From: Pipra filicauda
Lineage: Eukaryota; Chordata; Aves; Passeriformes; Pipridae
Direction: 5' to 3'
Length of the DNA stretch: 64,000 nt
NCBI RefSeq assembly: GCF_003945595.2
Contig: NW_024104998.1
Coordinates: 513,224-577,223, forward strand
In this document: piece by piece, positions 13,745 to 25,329 of the stretch
Position numbering within the stretch: position 1 is the first letter of the stretch
Layout of the letters: the number at the start of each line of letters is the position of its first letter
The notes under the pieces: generated by a model
What the model was told of the DNA's origin: nothing
What the model saw: the letters and a program-made list of their open reading frames with translations, nothing else
Databases searched by the model: none
Translations under genes and position numbers: made by a program

Positions 13745-16378
13745 CCATTTTTAATGCAAAACTGCCAACACTAGTGAATACAGATAATGTAGAAACTTTA
13801 AAAAGTAATCAAATAAAAGATTTCTTTTTGAAACAACAAAGCAGTTTGTTCAACCTGGGGCTATGTATTATTTTTTTTTCTCTTCCATTTTACACCCATT
13901 TTGCCTGGAAACATTTTGCTTTCCTGATTAGGCAGGCAGCCTGAGAAAACAGTTATTCCTTTAATGACTGTTTTCTTTGAGCTGCAGTCTTTTTGATGAA
14001 AATACAGTACACTATGTGCCTGTCTTTGCTGTGGATTGAGCATGGATTGATACCTCCGAAGGCAGTACATTGGGTTGGATTCAGGAGAGGGACTGCTGCA
14101 GCAGGAACAACTGACTGAGTTACCATACCCTGCTGACTGGGAGAAAACATAGCCTTGGAGGTGGCATCAAGCTTGCAGGGAATGCTGCTTCCTGACCTAT
14201 TTGTTTGTTACAGTAACACCACATTTTTATGCCTCCAGCTCCTGGCTTGGGTAAGAGTGAGCTTGTACTTTTACATGCATGTGCTGTCTTCTTGGATCTA
14301 GCTTGTGTCTCTTCACTGCATATAATAGATACATTTTTGTGGCACACCTTGGAATATTAGCCTCTAGATATATACCTTTTGTCTTCTTTGGAGGAAGTTA
14401 TTTAATTGGATTTGATGTTCTGAACTCAATTCCAATTTAATACAACTCATAGGAAATCACTCTTTGAGAAAGCAGAACAGTTTATATTGCATGAATGAGC
14501 AGATTGTTCCAAGACTCTGCCAGGGTCTGTGCACACCTCAGCCTCTTATGTGAAAGCTAGAAAATCTCCTGCAAATGCTTACATCCCTGGTTGGGTTTTA
14601 ACTGAGATTAGTTAGTCAGAAAATTTTTCTCTTTTCTTCTCTTAAACAAGCCCAGAAGAAGGTATTAATATCTGTTGGTGTCATTCTGTTGCTACTGCAG
14701 TCTAGTCTAATATTTCAAACTACATCTGCATTGCATACAGCTGTGTTAAACAGCTCCAAATGCACATGACATGCAAAAGAGATGATTCAGGAGCATGGAG
14801 GCATCAACGTGTTGCTCTGTTGGGCTAAAGAAGCTGATTCCTTCAGAAAGCCAGAACAGTAGCATTGCTGCAGATAATAATAATGCCACTGCAGAGAGCA
14901 GCATTAATCCCACAAATGTAATTTTTAGTAGCAGAGCATATGGCATGTGCACGGCTTGCAGTTTTGCCATCCTGTGTACTTTACATATCCATTACCTGCT
15001 GGTTGCCACACCTGAATGGGATGATAGGAGGTGTGGGCTTATCCCTGTGCCTGGGGCTGCATCATCACAAGCACATCTTTTAAGAAAAGACATTAAGTGT
15101 AAATGAGTATTATCTCATTACCTCTATGTTTATTGGTCTCTGCGTTTCCTCAGAAAAGAAAAACAAGAAGCCTCTTTCTGACAAATGTCCTGTAATTAGA
15201 GTAGCTTATTATTAATATCAAAACACATTTAGGTTGAAGAACATTTATCACGTCTACATATATATATACAGAACTTCTAAACAGAAAAGTAGGTCTATGG
15301 TCACTTCGCCAAAACTTTTCCAATTGAGTTGGAATCAAATGTTTAGTTTCAGGCGAGGCTGCTGAAAGGTGTAATTTTATTTCAGTTTGATGCCTGTTGG
15401 TGTATCTTCTTGGGCTGGGAACCCTGTTGCTTGCTGGAGTACCAGGGTCAGACCCATGCTGCTGCACAGCCTCAGTGCTTTGCAGAAGGGAAAGCAGCTG
15501 CCTCCTGGGAACTCCAACAACACACACAGCCACTTGTACTGTGTGTAGCCAGAACTAAGGAATAAAGACCAGTTTATGCCTCCTATTCTCCTTTATAGAT
15601 ATGTGAGGTCAGGTCTGTAAAGAATTACTTTAAAAAATTCATTTAGCAAAATAGGAACTTAAAATAAAGTCTGAATATACCAATAATGAAACTGAGTGTA
15701 CATGTCAATACAGACTGTGTATCTGTGGAGAGACAGATAAAGACATGAAAGAAAATGGGAAAACTCACATACAGTTTACAGCTACCCCAGGTGTTCAGCA
15801 CTCAGCTATGGTGTTGAAAAGAAAGGCAAAATTGCTAAGGATTAGTAATAAAATATTGTCATTTTTTTTCTTTTCTTCATCAGAACAGTTTTCAGTGATT
15901 TATAAGCAAGAGAATGATAAAATATTTATTATAGCAGAGTACAGAATGCCAGGGAATACTTTATATCAACACTAGGAAATTTTTAGTATTTTATACATTT
16001 AAATGAAATGAAGCTCTTCAAATGGTAGATTGCATATTTTTCAAGAAGTCTGAATCTGAAAATTAAAGAAGATAATAATCTGGTCTCAAATACAAGGAAA
16101 TTTTTTCCTTTCAGCAGCTAAGAGGAAGAGAAAGAGATATAATGATGCAATTGATTTTAAAGTATTTTAAAATTAAAAATAAAACAAACAAACTAAACAT
16201 AAAACTCCTACTAATTCCCCATAGTATTTTAAAACAGATATGGTGATATTCACCAAGAACGATTGAGACCATGGTGAAAGATAACCAATCCTCCTGATCT
16301 GTGGGGTTATATACCAACATGTTTCAGAGCCAGAAGCCGTCACACCCCAGAGTGCTGAGAAACCGATGAGTAGTTCTT
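13745..16378. other. Gene-free intergenic DNA
   Basis: Nothing recognisable was found. The patches at about 14,000-14,350 and 15,330-15,540 are somewhat more G+C-rich but have no long open frame and no similarity I recognise. Overlapping open frames on both strands at 14,746-15,106 have no domain features. Confidence 0.65.
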
Positions 16379-16379
16379 A

Positions 16380-16421
16380 TGTAATCAGGTCTTTTCCAAC
16401 CTTAACGATTCTATGATTATA
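16380..16421 (+). mobile_element. CR1 LINE, extreme 3'-end fragment
   Basis: This segment of about 42 bp reads GGTCTTTTCCAACCTTAA (16,388-16,405) followed by CGATTCTATGATTATATG. That is the last part of the avian CR1 3' untranslated region with its terminal ATTCTATG-type octamers, in plus orientation. Nothing upstream looks like CR1, so this is an extremely 5'-truncated insertion, as is common for this family. Confidence 0.7.
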
Positions 16422-16424
16422 TGT

Positions 16425-17548
16425 TTCTGCTATATGATGAACAGCGCTGGCCTGGGCAGCTGAATCTGATGTAATGGGGCAGTGTTGGGTGCAGAAACTC
16501 TTGCTGACTTCCACTATCCTGTCAGGAGCTTTCCTGTGCTGGTCCAGGGTTGGTGGGATGTAGAGGAGCATGTGAATTGTTTAAGAGCTGTGGACAACTC
16601 AGAGCCAAAAGCTAACCATCTCCACTAACATTTTCTCCAGTCTCAACAGTCAGCAGTAAAGGAAGAGGGTATCTGCTACACTGGCAATACCAAGCTGAGT
16701 CCTCATTGTGTACAGCTCTCATCGCTGTTTCACCGTGCACTCTGGGCATTCCTGAAGCACAGAAAGAAACAGACTTGTTCTTGCTGTAAATGATTGATCT
16801 CCTTGACCTCTTGAAATGTTTTATTTCTAGGAGAGGGAGAGAATTTTCTGACAGAGAATGCTGTTTAATTTTACATTTTAGTATTTTTCAACCTTTGTTT
16901 GAGTTATTTCTTTTGCTCCAGCTTTCTAATTTCATTTCCTGTTAGCACTGTTTTAATGTTAAGTTCTCTTTTAAAATATTATTTATGTACATGGTATATC
17001 AAGATTGTATTCAGAAATGACAATTTTTCAGGATATTGTCACTGAGAAGCCTTTTAGTGAGGCTAAATTCAGACAAATTTAGTGTGATTTTCCTTGCACA
17101 AAAAAGTGTAAAAAGTTTGGGCATTCTGTCAATTTATTAACTGCTGTTAGTGGTGAAAGTGTCTAAGCAGGTAAGGAAAGAGAAGAATCATTTACTGATA
17201 AATTAGTGGCATAAGTGAGGAATAAAGTTTTCTGAAAACACTTTTTATGATAAATTCAGGAACTAACTGTGGCTTTTACAGCTGATTCTACCAAGGCAAA
17301 TTGGATTATGCCTCAGCTTGGCCTTGTATTTGGGGTAAATTAATTTCTCTCCAGAAATTGGAATGTTAAATGTAGAAAAAATGTTTATCAATGCAGCTAT
17401 GCTACCAAATTGATAAACGTTATTTTAGCTTATGAGAACATGGTAGCTGATCCTTACATTGCTATTTATAGCTGATGCAAGGAACTTATGTTTTTCCATA
17501 TGTATCAAAGGCTGTCATAAGTAATAAAGTTATGGAACAAAAATGTTA
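16425..17548. other. Gene-free A+T-rich DNA
   Basis: No gene or known repeat was recognised. It separates a short CR1 tail from an A+T minisatellite. Confidence 0.65.
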
Positions 17549-17642
17549 AAAAATAAAAAATATGTTGAAATATAAATATAAAACAAAATAAAATATAAAA
17601 CCAAAATAAAATATAAACCAAATATTTGTTAAAATATAAAAT
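17549..17642. repeat. A+T-rich minisatellite (ATAAAACCAAAATAAAAT-like units)
   Basis: Imperfect tandem units of about 17-18 bp are built from the words ATATAAA, ACCAAAATAAA and AAAATATAAA. They repeat roughly four to five times, with drift at the edges. The sequence is almost free of G on this strand. This explains two overlapping minus-strand open frames rich in Phe, Tyr and Ile, which are composition artefacts. Confidence 0.7.
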
Positions 17643-17644
17643 TC

Positions 17645-20600
17645 TAAGTCCCCCATGGAAGGAAAACCAAGAATAATAATAAAAAAGTATTGTAGTATGC
17701 AAAAGAAGATGGAATGAAATACAGCCACACACAGTTAAAAAGGGTTTAGAAGTTTTCACGGGACTTGCTGGAGAATATACATTGCTTCTGTGAGAAGATT
17801 TGGTTTATTAGTAATAGTCTGGGTAAAATTTCAGGGTTTAAGAGAATACTAATAAAGCGAAGATGGACATTAACCAGACCATGCTATAAATACCACACAA
17901 AGAGACCAAACAAGCTCTCTACTGAGAGACATGCTTGATGTTCTGCTTCACTGCTAGCCTGTAACAATAGGAAGAAACCTGTTGTCTTTGTAGAATTAGT
18001 TCAGTTAAATAAACTGCTCGAAATGCTATTGTTTAGGTCTGACAGTAGCTGCTTACTGTGGTTCCTCTTTATGCGCGATCAGCTGATGCAGCTTAGAGTC
18101 TGCTGCAGTGTGCCTGTAGCACACGTACATTTTAAACTCTGCCATTTGGCGTATAGAGCCAGTCCATGCTACTTTGCATAAATTCCTCCTGTTTTTGTTC
18201 TCATGAAGTGTTAACCATAGCTCAAGATGCTATACAATACAGGTTGCTCATTTAAGGGGGACATTTTCAGAAATTCCCTTCTATGAAGGTGAGTTGGTTT
18301 ATACCTGCAATTTAGTAACAGGTAACTTTTGGAGCAATTACGTGTTTTGTATTTGACTGCAAATGTAAACCTGAGTTCAGATTGCAGCATAAAATCTATA
18401 CTAAAAAAATAAAATCAATTATTTTCTGAGTATCAGTAGGAAGGCATGTTTTATTTTTTTTTTTTTTTCTGAATGGCAGACACAAAGATTAGGAGCAAAA
18501 TTCTCTAAGAATATATTATTTTTACAATGAGACTGAGTTTCACTCTGACAAGGAATATGTCTACTGTTAATAAGTGTTCATTTTTTAAATTAACAAGACA
18601 AGTTACATTTCTGAAAGTTCTCTGCTCTAGACATCAAATAATGTAGTCACATACAAGTGTTTCATTTAGCAGTTGGTTTGTCTTTTATTACCATAGTGGT
18701 GGACATTCAAGTCTGGTAGATAACACAGCTGTTGTTAAATATGTTGACTATATCATTTAGGTGAAGTCATTCAGCCATTTCAGAACTGTGACCTATAATA
18801 TTTTACTAATACAAACTTTGTGCTCACTGGTAATCATGAGATAATAATTCACTAAACAGTTTAGCTAGAAGAGAGCTCAGCTCAAGCTCCACACAGACAT
18901 ATGTCAGAAACAGATTATAGGGTAAGAGGCAGAGAAAATTAAATTTTAACTCCCTCCCCTCATACATAAACTCAAAAGACTCTCCAAAACAAACAAACAT
19001 ATCCTCAGCTGTGAGGAAGGATAGAAATCAGTACTGAAAACTGGATTAACGTGTTGGTTTCATGGGGACAGCAGGGACCAGAAAGCAAACTTCCTATTAT
19101 CAGCTGACTTTCACTGAAAGCATGATCTTCTAATCTGATGCAGAAAAAGCTTTAGCTGAAGTCAACAAGGCTGGACCCTTTAAAGTTCCTGAAGAGTTCA
19201 CAATTCATATTAAATGAATAACTGAATAACTGAAAATTAATACCAGCATTTAGGCTGTTCTCTCTAGAATAAAAGAAAGAAAATGTGAGATGAAATTCAC
19301 AGACACCCTTATGTCTTCCAAATTATGCTAAGACATGGAAATCTATCTTCTTAACTCTAACGTGTATTTATGAGTTTAGTAGCAGGAAATTGCAATAAAT
19401 GTCATATTATTATGCAGAATGTATTCGTAGCTCATTTACATGCTTATAGTAAATTTGAGGCACAAGAATCAGGATTTAAAGACTAACAGTTTTTATGAAT
19501 AAAGACTGATGAATCAGGTTCTAAACTCTAAAAACTGACACAAAATAAAAGCAGCTTTTAGGTAGGTTTTCAGACTAGTATAGATGAGATTCACAAACTG
19601 AGGAATTATATAAGTTATCTGGGAGAATAACAAATGTCAGTGTTTCCTTCTTAGATTAAGAAAAATAAAATTTATGGTGCCGCAAGTCCTTTGTGATTTA
19701 TCAAGCAATACTATTTTTGGGGATGAAGTGAATGCCACATTTGGTGCTTTTGAATCTGAAAATAGGTTGGGCTTTTTTGTTTTAGTTTATTTTTTTCTTT
19801 AATTCAAAGATAACCCATAGTCTTCAACTGACAATAAAATGTTTCACTTAACATCAAATTAACATCAACATGCTATTCAGTAGCACAAGATATTCAGAAT
19901 AAATTCTTAGTGTGATTAAAGTATTCACATTCTGAACATGACATTTAGTTGAATTTAAATTCATTAAAATACAATTAAAAGGCCAGACAGTTGAAATACC
20001 AAATCAAGAAAATTTAATAGCTTTACTCTGTTTATTTGCATTCTTCTTTAAGTACTGGGTAAGCTGACTGCATGTATTCGAGGATTTTTTGAATGAGATT
20101 GTTTACACCTGTAAATAAGAATATAAAATATAAGTATAAATCAGAATATCCCTCAGAATTGTATTGCACCAGCATGCACTATTAGAAACAAGAGATCTCA
20201 AAGAAATTTACCAAAGAGGCTAGAGTATTAAGTCAGCTAAGGCATTATAAGGCATAGGAAAGTAGTTTAACCAATGTTCTCAAGTAAGCGATCTGTAATT
20301 GCAGGATGTAGTATAGCTTGCTTTTTTTCCAGCTGCTACCAAAACACACAAAGCATTACTGCCTTTCTTCTGGACTGGGGAGAATTCATCCAGAACAAGG
20401 CCAAATTCTTATCAAGATAATCTCCATGAGCTTAGAGCAAGGAGGTTTTGGTCTATGTTTAATTAAAGCTGCATTACAGTACTTAGACATCTGTTACATT
20501 TGTACATTGTAGGTCAAGGGCTCAGCTCAAGCCTCTCTTCTGAGATTTCTATGGCCATTGATGAGCCTTTTTTTCTGCTCCAATATTTTTCATGGCTATG

Positions 20601-22198
20601 TCACCACTTCCATGTCCAAGGACACTTTCTCTCATCAGGGAAAAGCATGTGATTTAGTCCTTAACTTGTAGCATTTTGAAATTTTAAGAAGACCATTTTC
20701 AGAGAAACCTCCTAAAAACTCCAAAGAAGTTTGATGAACCATACTGTGCAAGCAGTAATACAGATAGATGCAAACTTCATCTTTAAGTCTGACTCTCAGA
20801 GTGATAAGGTGGGTACCTAAGCGTTGCAGTTAGGTACATCATTGTAGCATCTTTAACTGAACACCTGCAAACAGTGGTTTTCCTATATTTACATAATTCT
20901 TTACTATTTCTATCTTTTACTTTCTATCATAGGTTTTGGCACTTTCTTTCATTCCTTTCCTGCGCCCATCCAAAACAACCTTATGCAATAAATTCAGCCT
21001 TCTTTATGATCCCTTAGTTTCAATCAATGAAACTAATCACATGACTAAAGATTTGGACATATACTTCCTTAACAAATACCTATGACAGTTTAAGATCGCC
21101 CTCTTTCCCCCTCTTAAATTACTTCTGTCATGGTTTTATTAATAGGAGAGAATATCTGAGTGCCCTGCAGGCACCTCAGGGAAAAGTCCTGCAGCTTGTA
21201 CAGGAAAATTTTGCTTTAGACCCATATAAAAATTGTATAAGTAATGTTATGTTAAACCAGCTCCTCTCTGACAAACTTATTAGAGTTTCTGTGACTGAAT
21301 CTCTTCCCTCCCACTAAGTGGAAGACTGTCACAAGTAGCTGCTTAGATCTGGAAAAATTTTAAGGAAAGATGCAGTATTCATCCTTCCACCATCTGCAGA
21401 AGGTCTGGCTAAGGGCTCACCACCACTCCAGCAAGGGGGCAGCATAAGCCTCTTGAATGTAGATAGGTCTTTGGAGTTAGATGGAGCTAGTTGGGGGTTC
21501 AGGTATGCAAAAGCTCATGTTATTTACTATCTGTGCCCCAAATCATCTTCTTCTAATTTACATTACCTCATGTTACGTCTCAGTCAGGAATGGTGGCTAT
21601 TTCCTGCTGTCAGTCCTTTTAGAAAAGAAAATATGTGTATGATTAAACATATGTTTGAATATGTGTGTGTATATGTGTATGTATATATCTATCTCTCTAT
21701 ATATAGATAGGTGAACACAATTTTGTTCGGAAAGAAGAAGTTGTTTATCATCAAATCTTTAAGTTTTAGACCTGGTTTATTCCAAAAAATAATGAAAAAT
21801 GAATTTCTTTTGGGTATATATCAATGAAACTATTTTTCCATCTATTGCTTACACATATATGAGCTCCAAGTGATCCGGCAATGCATTTTGATACTTGTGT
21901 CCTCATTGCCCCCTGAGAAAAAGAAAAATTTCCATTCCCATTTTGGGAAATGCTTCATCTATGGTAAAGAATCCTTCAAAATAACAGGCAATGAAGGCAC
22001 ACCTATGCATATAAATAACTTTTCTTATAAGCAACTTAATCTGTAAAGTTTAGGGTCTTTTGATCTAATCTAAAGGAGGACCAAACTCTATATAATGACA
22101 GAACTGCTAGGAATACTCTTCAGCAGCTTTTCCCATGATTTTAGGAAAGTGGTATGTTCTGGCTCAGTAAAGACAGAGTCTGAAAATTTTGTAATGTA
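17645..22198. other. Gene-free A+T-rich DNA
   Basis: No gene or recognisable transposon was found. A T15 run lies at 18,454-18,468. A simple (TG/TA)-rich patch with CTATCT...AGATAG symmetry lies at about 21,655-21,710. Otherwise it looks like unique sequence. Confidence 0.65.
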
Positions 22199-22199
22199 A

Positions 22200-22228
22200 G
22201 GGTTTATATTCTAGAAGGATATAAACCC
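22200..22228. repeat. Perfect 10-bp inverted repeat (hairpin potential)
   Basis: GGGTTTATAT (22,200-22,209) and its exact reverse complement ATATAAACCC (22,219-22,228) are separated by nine bases. No run of T follows, no gene lies nearby, and the structure is too short for a microRNA precursor. Its function is unknown and it may be chance. Confidence 0.6.
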
Positions 22229-22429
22229 AAAGATATATAACCTAATCAGTTTGCTGAACAGCAAGTGTATTTCTTTCAAAGTAAATAGCTTCTGCAAAAT
22301 ATTATTTATATAGTTCTTGCAAATTGGTTTGAAGTGTTGTTTAGACAATCTTATTATGTATAAAGATAAAAACTTCCATCAAGAAATTATGCAAAAGAAA
22401 ATGGACACACCAGCTGGATAAATCTATCA

Positions 22430-23650
22430 TACATCGGCAAAAAGCAACAAGCACTTTTAATTAGCTGAGTGAATGTAGTTTGCTGAATGTTGAAAGCACA
22501 GACTCACTCATATTAAAATGTGCCTAATTTTCTGTGAAAAAGTCCCATCTGAACAGCCCTGACCATAGTCAATCATACTAAAAGCCACTGGTGCTTTATT
22601 TGATTTACCAATATAAAATGCAAATGAGGTGATTAAGTGGAGTGGCAGACATAGTAGGGCCTCTTTTAAACCATCAAGTTAAATGCAAGCAGACAGCAAA
22701 CTGGCTGTGCAAGGAAAATTTTAGCATATTCGTTTGATTAGTGCTACAAAAATTTAATTAGGTTGGCTAATTACTTGACAAATTACTCTACACTAGAGAA
22801 AAGGCAGAACATGTTTTATTCCTGCAAAAACTCTGTGTGTATTTTAGCCCAAATGCTATCTGCCAATTTGCAAAAGCATTATTAAATGAAAGAAAGATGG
22901 TACAACAGTCTCCAACAATGGCAAATTGTATAATGCATATAATTAGAGAAGGTGCACACCACTATATCCATATGTCCATGATCCCTCATGTCTAAAATAT
23001 TTAACACAATATTTTCTAGGAAAATACTGTCAAAACAGATTATTACAAGGTTATCAGTTCTTCATAAGAAGCAATATATAGAAAATACTCATTAGTGGAA
23101 AACACAGCTCATCCAAAGCAGAGCCTCTTCACCCAAATGAACTCTATCAAATGCAGTAACAGGGATGCACTTTATCCACACGTTGCTGAAAGGAAATAAT
23201 GTACACTGTTCAGTTAAAGGCTGTATCTCTCTATTTATTGCTAAGCAGTGCCAAGAATATTAGTTACGTGGCAAAGAAAAAAAAAAGGCAAACTTGGAGG
23301 AATTTAAAATTTCACACTTTATTGGTGTGAATGGGCCATATAAGAAGAACATCAGGACTTTAGGTAGAGTAATACATGTCTCTTCTTGTTTGTCGATTTG
23401 CATTCACATGCCACAAAAGCTGCCAATTTTTATTCAGGAGACTGCATTTGCTTTTGGCATTCAATGTAACTAATCAGCCTCTACAGACTCAAACATCATG
23501 ATAATATAAATAGATACTCACTTTATCTACTCAAGTGGAAAAAATAAGTATCATATTATATAAACATAATGCATTGCAATTGACAATTAGATACTGCATT
23601 TAACTCAGGCTAAAACAATGTTTTAGGAAACCAAGGAATATATGAGACCT
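22430..23650. promoter_or_regulatory. Candidate conserved non-coding regulatory region (motif-dense)
   Basis: The stretch has no coding frame and no repeat, but it concentrates motifs typical of developmental enhancers. TAATTA homeodomain cores lie at 22,458-22,463, 22,755-22,760, 22,768-22,773 and 22,940-22,945. POU octamers are ATGCAAAT at 22,618-22,625 and its reverse ATTTGCAT at 23,396-23,403. An NK2-type TTAAGTGG lies at 22,633-22,640, and a T-box-like inverted pair at 23,311-23,331. A+T-rich DNA yields TAATTA by chance, so the density is suggestive only. Conservation cannot be judged from one sequence. Confidence 0.3.
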
Positions 23651-23654
23651 GTTT

Positions 23655-24603
23655 TAACAATTACCATACCTGTGCATGCACAAATAAAATCGTATTTCTT
23701 GCAATTAGCAGTACTCAACTTCTGTTCTACCATACTAATATATTTGTAAATGTACAGGCTTAGCAAAACATCAAAAAATTTAAATCAAGTGTAAATTCAT
23801 GTTACCTCAGTGTAAGTATTATTGTGTGTGGTTGGGTTTGTTTCCAATATGTTATATGTTAAAACCAATCTGAGCCCCTTAGCAGTTTGTTTGAATAATT
23901 GCTAAGATCAATTCAATAAGAAGATACACAGGTTTTCTAATGATTTTTAAAAGAAAGTAGCCCAACATGGTATTTCAGTCTTTGTTTATGTTCTGATACT
24001 TCAAAATTCCAGATTTTCAGAGGATGATGCTCATTACTGCATTTACACTTCTTGTATCAAAAATTAAAAGATCTGAAATCCCTTTGCATTTAGAAAAGAT
24101 CCTCAGTTTATACTGAAATAATCCAGAAAGAAGATAACAATTGGTAGGTTTTGAAACCAGTCAGATGAGGATAGAAAAAAATACACTCAGCTACACTACT
24201 ACAGTCCTCTTTCACAGAAGCAGAGGAAAGGCAATGCATGGACTAGGCTCAGAAAGCACTCCAGCATCAAAGCAATTAGCTTTGACATATCCAGATATTC
24301 AGTAGAGCCATCTGTATTGAGGTAAAAGTTAATATTGCTTGGACATTGAGAGAGAGATGCCACAAATTAATTATCTAAGACAGATTCTTAAAAATACTAA
24401 ATAGAAGGGGGAAAAGATAAGCTTAACTTCAATCCTGTTTTGTCATGTTCACTATAGGTATGAAAAACTCTTCAGTGAAGCAAGTTTTTTGTGAGATGCT
24501 TCAATAAACTGTAATTTTTTAAGGAAGACTAGACTGAAAAATCTCCATTTTTTGCGGGTAAATATTTAACCAGCTGTTGAAAGCAGAGATTGAACAAGCA
24601 ATC
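23655..24603. other. Gene-free A+T-rich DNA
   Basis: Nothing recognisable was found. This stretch leads into the CR1 fragment that starts at about 24,604. Confidence 0.6.
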
Positions 24604-24900
24604 TTGAAGGTTCCTTGAATGTGTCAATGACAACTTCCTTATACAAGGGATTGAGGAGCCAGCAATGAAAGGTATGATGCTGGACTGTGCTCACCAACAG
24701 GGAGGAGCTGTGGGGGAATATAATCCTCTAAGGCAGTGTTGGCACTTTACCTTGTGCAGTTCAAAGCCAGGTTGGATAAGGCCCTGAGCAATCTGGTCTA
24801 GTGGGGGGTGTCCCTGCCCATGGCAGATGGAGTTGGAACTAGGTGTTCTTTAAGGTTCATTCCAACTCTTAACATCCTGTGATTCTGTGATCCTATGATT
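24604..24900 (+). mobile_element. CR1 LINE fragment with internal deletion (endonuclease end joined to 3' tail)
   Basis: Two separate parts of CR1 are joined. From 24,604 to about 24,718 one frame reads ...NDNFLIQGIEEPAMKG...LD..., which matches the part of CR1 ORF2 near the end of the endonuclease domain. From about 24,755 the sequence is CR1 3' end: the coding end (TTCAAAGCCAGGTTGGATAA), the tail text (GGTGTCCCTGCCCATGGCAG) and terminal octamers (GATTCTGTGATCCTATGATT, ending at 24,900). The whole reverse-transcriptase region, which is more than 1.5 kb in an intact CR1, is missing. The junction at 24,719-24,755 is eroded, so I cannot say whether one deletion or two insertions made it. Confidence 0.75.
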
Positions 24901-24998
24901 TGAACTACTATTTTCTTTTGGCCTTGAACATGCCATGGCCACTACACATTAACGAAAATGGACAGAAGGGAACATCTTCAAATGCAATAAAAGAGAAG

Positions 24999-25328
24999 AA
25001 TCATAGAATGTGCTGAGTTGGAAGGGATCCACAAGGATCACTGAGTCCAGCTTTTAACCCTGCACAGGACTATTCCTAAGACTTTCACCATGTACCTGAG
25101 AGTATCATCCAAACTCTTCTTGAACTCTGTCAGGCTTGGTGCTGTGACCACTTCCCTGGGGAGCCTCTTCCAGTGTCCAACCAGCTTTTGGGGAAGAACA
25201 TTTTTCTAATATGCAACCTAAACCTTCCCTGACACAGCTTCAGGCCATTCCCTTGGGTCCTGTCACTAGTCACCACAGAGAGGAGATCAGTGTCTGCCCC
25301 TCCTCTTCCCCTAATGAGAAATTATGGT
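24999..25328 (-). mobile_element. CR1 LINE 3' fragment
   Basis: Read on the minus strand this is the CR1 3' end. On the plus strand it starts AATCATAGAATGTGCTGAG, then TTGGAAGGGATCC, and runs through the reverse complement of the ORF2 C-terminal region, with the family phrases CTGTGACCACTTCCCTGGGG and AGCCTCTTCCAGTGTCCAACC. It is truncated at about 25,328. It lies tail to tail with the CR1 fragment ending at 24,900; the 98 bp between them show no CR1 similarity. No long open frame survives. Confidence 0.85.
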
Positions 25329-25329
25329 T

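Noticed and set aside
17505..17759. Minus-strand frames of 60-84 codons with very high Phe/Tyr/Ile content resembling membrane proteins.
   Set aside because: They are produced by the A+T minisatellite at 17,549-17,642 and are not genes.
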